Source: Allosediminivita sp964397775 (GTDB lineage: Bacteria; Pseudomonadota; Alphaproteobacteria; Rhodobacterales; Rhodobacteraceae). From it: a stretch of DNA of 29,605 bases. The stretch is from the NCBI GenBank assembly GCA_964397775.1, contig CAYNKL010000035.1, positions 1-29,605 of the forward strand. The letters run 5' to 3'. This document shows positions 27,752-29,605 of the stretch, in pieces. Below the pieces are notes generated by a model. That model worked only from the letters and a program-made list of their open reading frames with translations, made no database searches and was not told where the DNA came from. The position numbers and the translations under genes were made by a program. Each line of letters starts with the position of its first letter. Position 1 is the stretch's first letter.

Positions 27752-29215
27752 TCATTCCCCGCGCATGTCCGGGGGTCGCCGCACGAAGAAGCTCGCCCCG
27801 ATCATCAGCAACGCCACCAGCCCGCCGGTCATGAACCCGGCCCGCGTGCCCGCCGCTGTGGCATGCACAAGATCCGCGCCCGCCGCCATCTCGGCCCCGA
27901 TCCGCAGCGACATGACCGACACGAAAAGCGCGATGCCCGCGGCCCCTGCCACCTGCTGCACCGTGCCCAGCACCGCCGAGCCGTAGGAATAAAGCTCCGG
28001 CGGCAGCGACCCCAGCGAGGAGGTAAAAAGCGGCGTGAACAGCATGGCCAGCCCGATGCTCAGCAAGATATGGCAGACCAGCACGTGCCACACGGCCGTC
28101 TCCACCCCCAGCGTCGCCATCGACCACAGCCCCGCCGCCACGAAGACCGACCCCGGGATCACCAGCTTGCGCGCCCCCGCCCGGTCGAAGATCCGCCCCA
28201 CCGTGGGCGCCATCAGCCCCATCAGCAGCCCGCCCGGCAGCAGCGCCAGCCCGGCGGCCAGCGGCGCCATGCCCAGCACGTTCTGCATGTAGATCGGCAG
28301 CAGGATGATCATCCCGAAGAGCGACATCATGCAGAACCCCATCATGATCACCGCCACGGTAAAGACCTTCACCTTGAAGGTCCGCAGGTCCAGCAGCGCA
28401 CGGCCCGCGGGCGCCAGCCTCAGCTGCCGCAACACGAAGACCACCAGCACCGCGCCGCCCAGGACCAGCGGCAGCCAGGTGGGCACCGCGCCCCCCTCGC
28501 CATGCCCCTCGCCGATGGTCGACAGCCCGTAGACCAGCCCGCCGAAGCCCAGCGCCGACAGCGGCACCGAGATCAGGTCCAGCGGCGCCTTCTTGGGCTC
28601 GGTCACGTTCACAAGCCGCGCGTAGCCCAGCGCCAGCGCCGACAGCCCGATGGGCAGCACCAGCCAGAACATCCAGCGCCAGTCCAGCACATTGAGGATC
28701 ACGCCCGAAATCGTCGGCCCGATGGCCGGCGCGACCGAGATCACGATCGAGATGTTGCCCATGGTGCGCCCGCGCCGCTCGGGCGGCACCAGCGTCATCA
28801 CCGTGGTCATCAGCAGCGGCATCATGATCGCGGTCCCGCAGGCCTGCACGATCCGCCCTACGATCAGCATGCCCAGCCCCGGCGACAGCGCGCAGACCAG
28901 CGTGCCGAGGCTGAAGAGCCCCATCGCCGTCATGAAGACCTGCCGCGTGTGCAGCCGCTGCAGCAGGAATCCCGTGACCGGAATCACCACCGCCATGGTC
29001 AGCAGGAAGGCCGTCGTCAGCCACTGCGCCGCGTTGGCGGTCACGTCGAGATCCACCATCAGCCGCGGCAGCGCCACGCCCATGATCGTCTCGTTCAGGA
29101 TCACCGTGAAGGCCGAAACCAGCAGAAGCACGATCACCAGCCGGTTGCGCGCCTCGAGGTCCTCGGGTGCGGCCATATCGGCGCTCTCGCCTGCGGGAAC
29201 GGAGGTTTCGCTCAT
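27752..29215 (-). CDS. DHA2-family (EmrB/QacA-like) multidrug efflux transporter
   Basis: A proton-driven MFS drug exporter with about 14 helices in 487 residues, the usual DHA2 size. Family features include ILNETIMGVALPRLMVDL in helix 1 (DHA2 motif D1-like), AQWLTTAFLLTMAVVIPVTGFL in helix 2 and PPERRGRTMG in loop 4-5. No EmrA-type membrane-fusion partner and no TetR/MarR regulator gene is adjacent, so it may act alone in the inner membrane. The ATG at 29215 lies at a normal distance from helix 1; the ribosome binding site is weak. Confidence 0.9.
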   Translation of the reverse strand: MSETSVPAGESADMAAPEDLEARNRLVIVLLLVSAFTVILNETIMGVALPRLMVDLDVTANAAQWLTTAFLLTMAVVIPVTGFLLQRLHTRQVFMTAMGLFSLGTLVCALSPGLGMLIVGRIVQACGTAIMMPLLMTTVMTLVPPERRGRTMGNISIVISVAPAIGPTISGVILNVLDWRWMFWLVLPIGLSALALGYARLVNVTEPKKAPLDLISVPLSALGFGGLVYGLSTIGEGHGEGGAVPTWLPLVLGGAVLVVFVLRQLRLAPAGRALLDLRTFKVKVFTVAVIMMGFCMMSLFGMIILLPIYMQNVLGMAPLAAGLALLPGGLLMGLMAPTVGRIFDRAGARKLVIPGSVFVAAGLWSMATLGVETAVWHVLVCHILLSIGLAMLFTPLFTSSLGSLPPELYSYGSAVLGTVQQVAGAAGIALFVSVMSLRIGAEMAAGADLVHATAAGTRAGFMTGGLVALLMIGASFFVRRPPDMRGE

Positions 29216-29387
29216 CGGATCAACTCTGGACGGTCAGTGGACTGGGGTGGGCCACAAACGTCCCACCGCCCCGCCCCCTTACGACCGCCCCACGCGCCGC
29301 GCAAGGCGAGGCCTCGCCAGAAGCCCCGCGACCGGCGCAAGGGCGCCGCACAGTCACGCGCCGTGCCCAGGAGGCGCCGCGCCCACC

Positions 29388-29451
29388 GCTTCTTCTTGGC
29401 CCAAATATCCCGGGGGAGTCGCGGCCCAGCCGCGACGGGGGCAGCGCCCCC
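29388..29451 (-). repeat. 64-bp dispersed hairpin repeat, copy 2
   Basis: Differs at 5 of 64 positions from the copy at 10488-10551 and has the same orientation. It begins 11 nt after the stop codon of the partial gene at the window end and lies upstream of the DHA2 gene. The two long stems (GGGGGC/GCCCCC and GTCGCGGC/GCCGCGAC, the latter with a changed loop base) are both conserved. The position just after a stop codon on the same strand is the same as for copy 1. Confidence 0.75.
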
Positions 29452-29462
29452 TGCCCCACCCA

Positions 29463-29605
29463 CTACCAGCGCCCGGTCGACGCCACCCAGAGCCTGCGGC
29501 CCCGCTGCCGCGCCTCCGAGGGGCGCAGCGTGCCGTCCTTCACCCGGCCCGGCTCCTTTGCGGCAGCCGTCAGCACCGGCGCCGCCATCCAGCCCGGCCA
29601 GAACG
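29463..29605 (-). CDS. 3' end of an unidentified gene (partial)
   Basis: Reading leftward from the window edge, one frame stays open for 46 codons and ends at TAG (29463-29465). The visible C-terminus contains FWPGWMAAPVLTAAAKEPG, a basic stretch, and ends LWVASTGRW. Trp and Arg content is high. It looks like the end of a real protein because the frame is open to the edge and the hairpin repeat follows the stop directly. I do not recognise the family. Confidence 0.5.
   Translation of the reverse strand, partial: FWPGWMAAPVLTAAAKEPGRVKDGTLRPSEARQRGRRLWVASTGRW

Overview
The window looks like chromosomal DNA from a high-GC alphaproteobacterium of the order Rhodobacterales (Rhodobacteraceae/Roseobacter group). 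The reasons are the isc-suf gene order, an IscR with a single cysteine, YIP1-type membrane genes between sufD and sufS, and a dispersed GC-rich hairpin repeat of a kind I associate with this family. The genus cannot be fixed from the sequence. I see no rRNA, tRNA, CRISPR array, prophage or insertion sequence.

Layout. 1-1662: a possible divergent gene start at the edge, then an animal-type heme peroxidase (+). 1673-11077 (-): one long transcription unit read right to left, iscR, NifS/IscS-like desulfurase, sufB, a DUF486 membrane gene, a YbjQ-family gene, sufC, sufD, a small membrane gene, a YIP1 gene, sufS, then a SAM methyltransferase. From sufD to sufS the genes overlap by 1-8 nt. A perfect 15-bp palindrome (11162-11176) in front of iscR is the likely IscR operator, and a near copy lies inside the desulfurase gene. 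11237-13295: alpha/beta hydrolase, HD phosphohydrolase, DUF924 protein. 13486-19288 (-): MFS transporter with an acidic tail, queA, and a 1091-residue YhdP/AsmA-like protein. 19379-21808: Bcp peroxiredoxin, VOC protein, HNH endonuclease behind a good sigma-70-like promoter, and a secreted YbjN protein. 21878-23738 (-): M23 peptidase overlapping a bactofilin. 23911-26028 (-): a compact unit of AlkA-type glycosylase, carboxylesterase and DUF455 ferritin-like protein. 26439-29215: two convergent MFS transporters with a shared terminator. The last ~140 bases hold the 3' end of an unidentified gene.

Functionally, the core is Fe-S cluster assembly. Two desulfurases supply sulfur, SufBCD is the ATP-driven scaffold, and a probable iron/Fe-S-responsive IscR controls the unit. 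The remaining genes are housekeeping: tRNA queuosine, outer-membrane/envelope work, peroxide detoxification, DNA alkylation repair, cell shape and efflux.

I did not find a clearly undescribed system. The most interesting signals are regulatory or structural: the intragenic IscR-like site, the hairpin repeat between iscR and the desulfurase gene, and a ~180-bp imperfect palindrome at 26078-26259.
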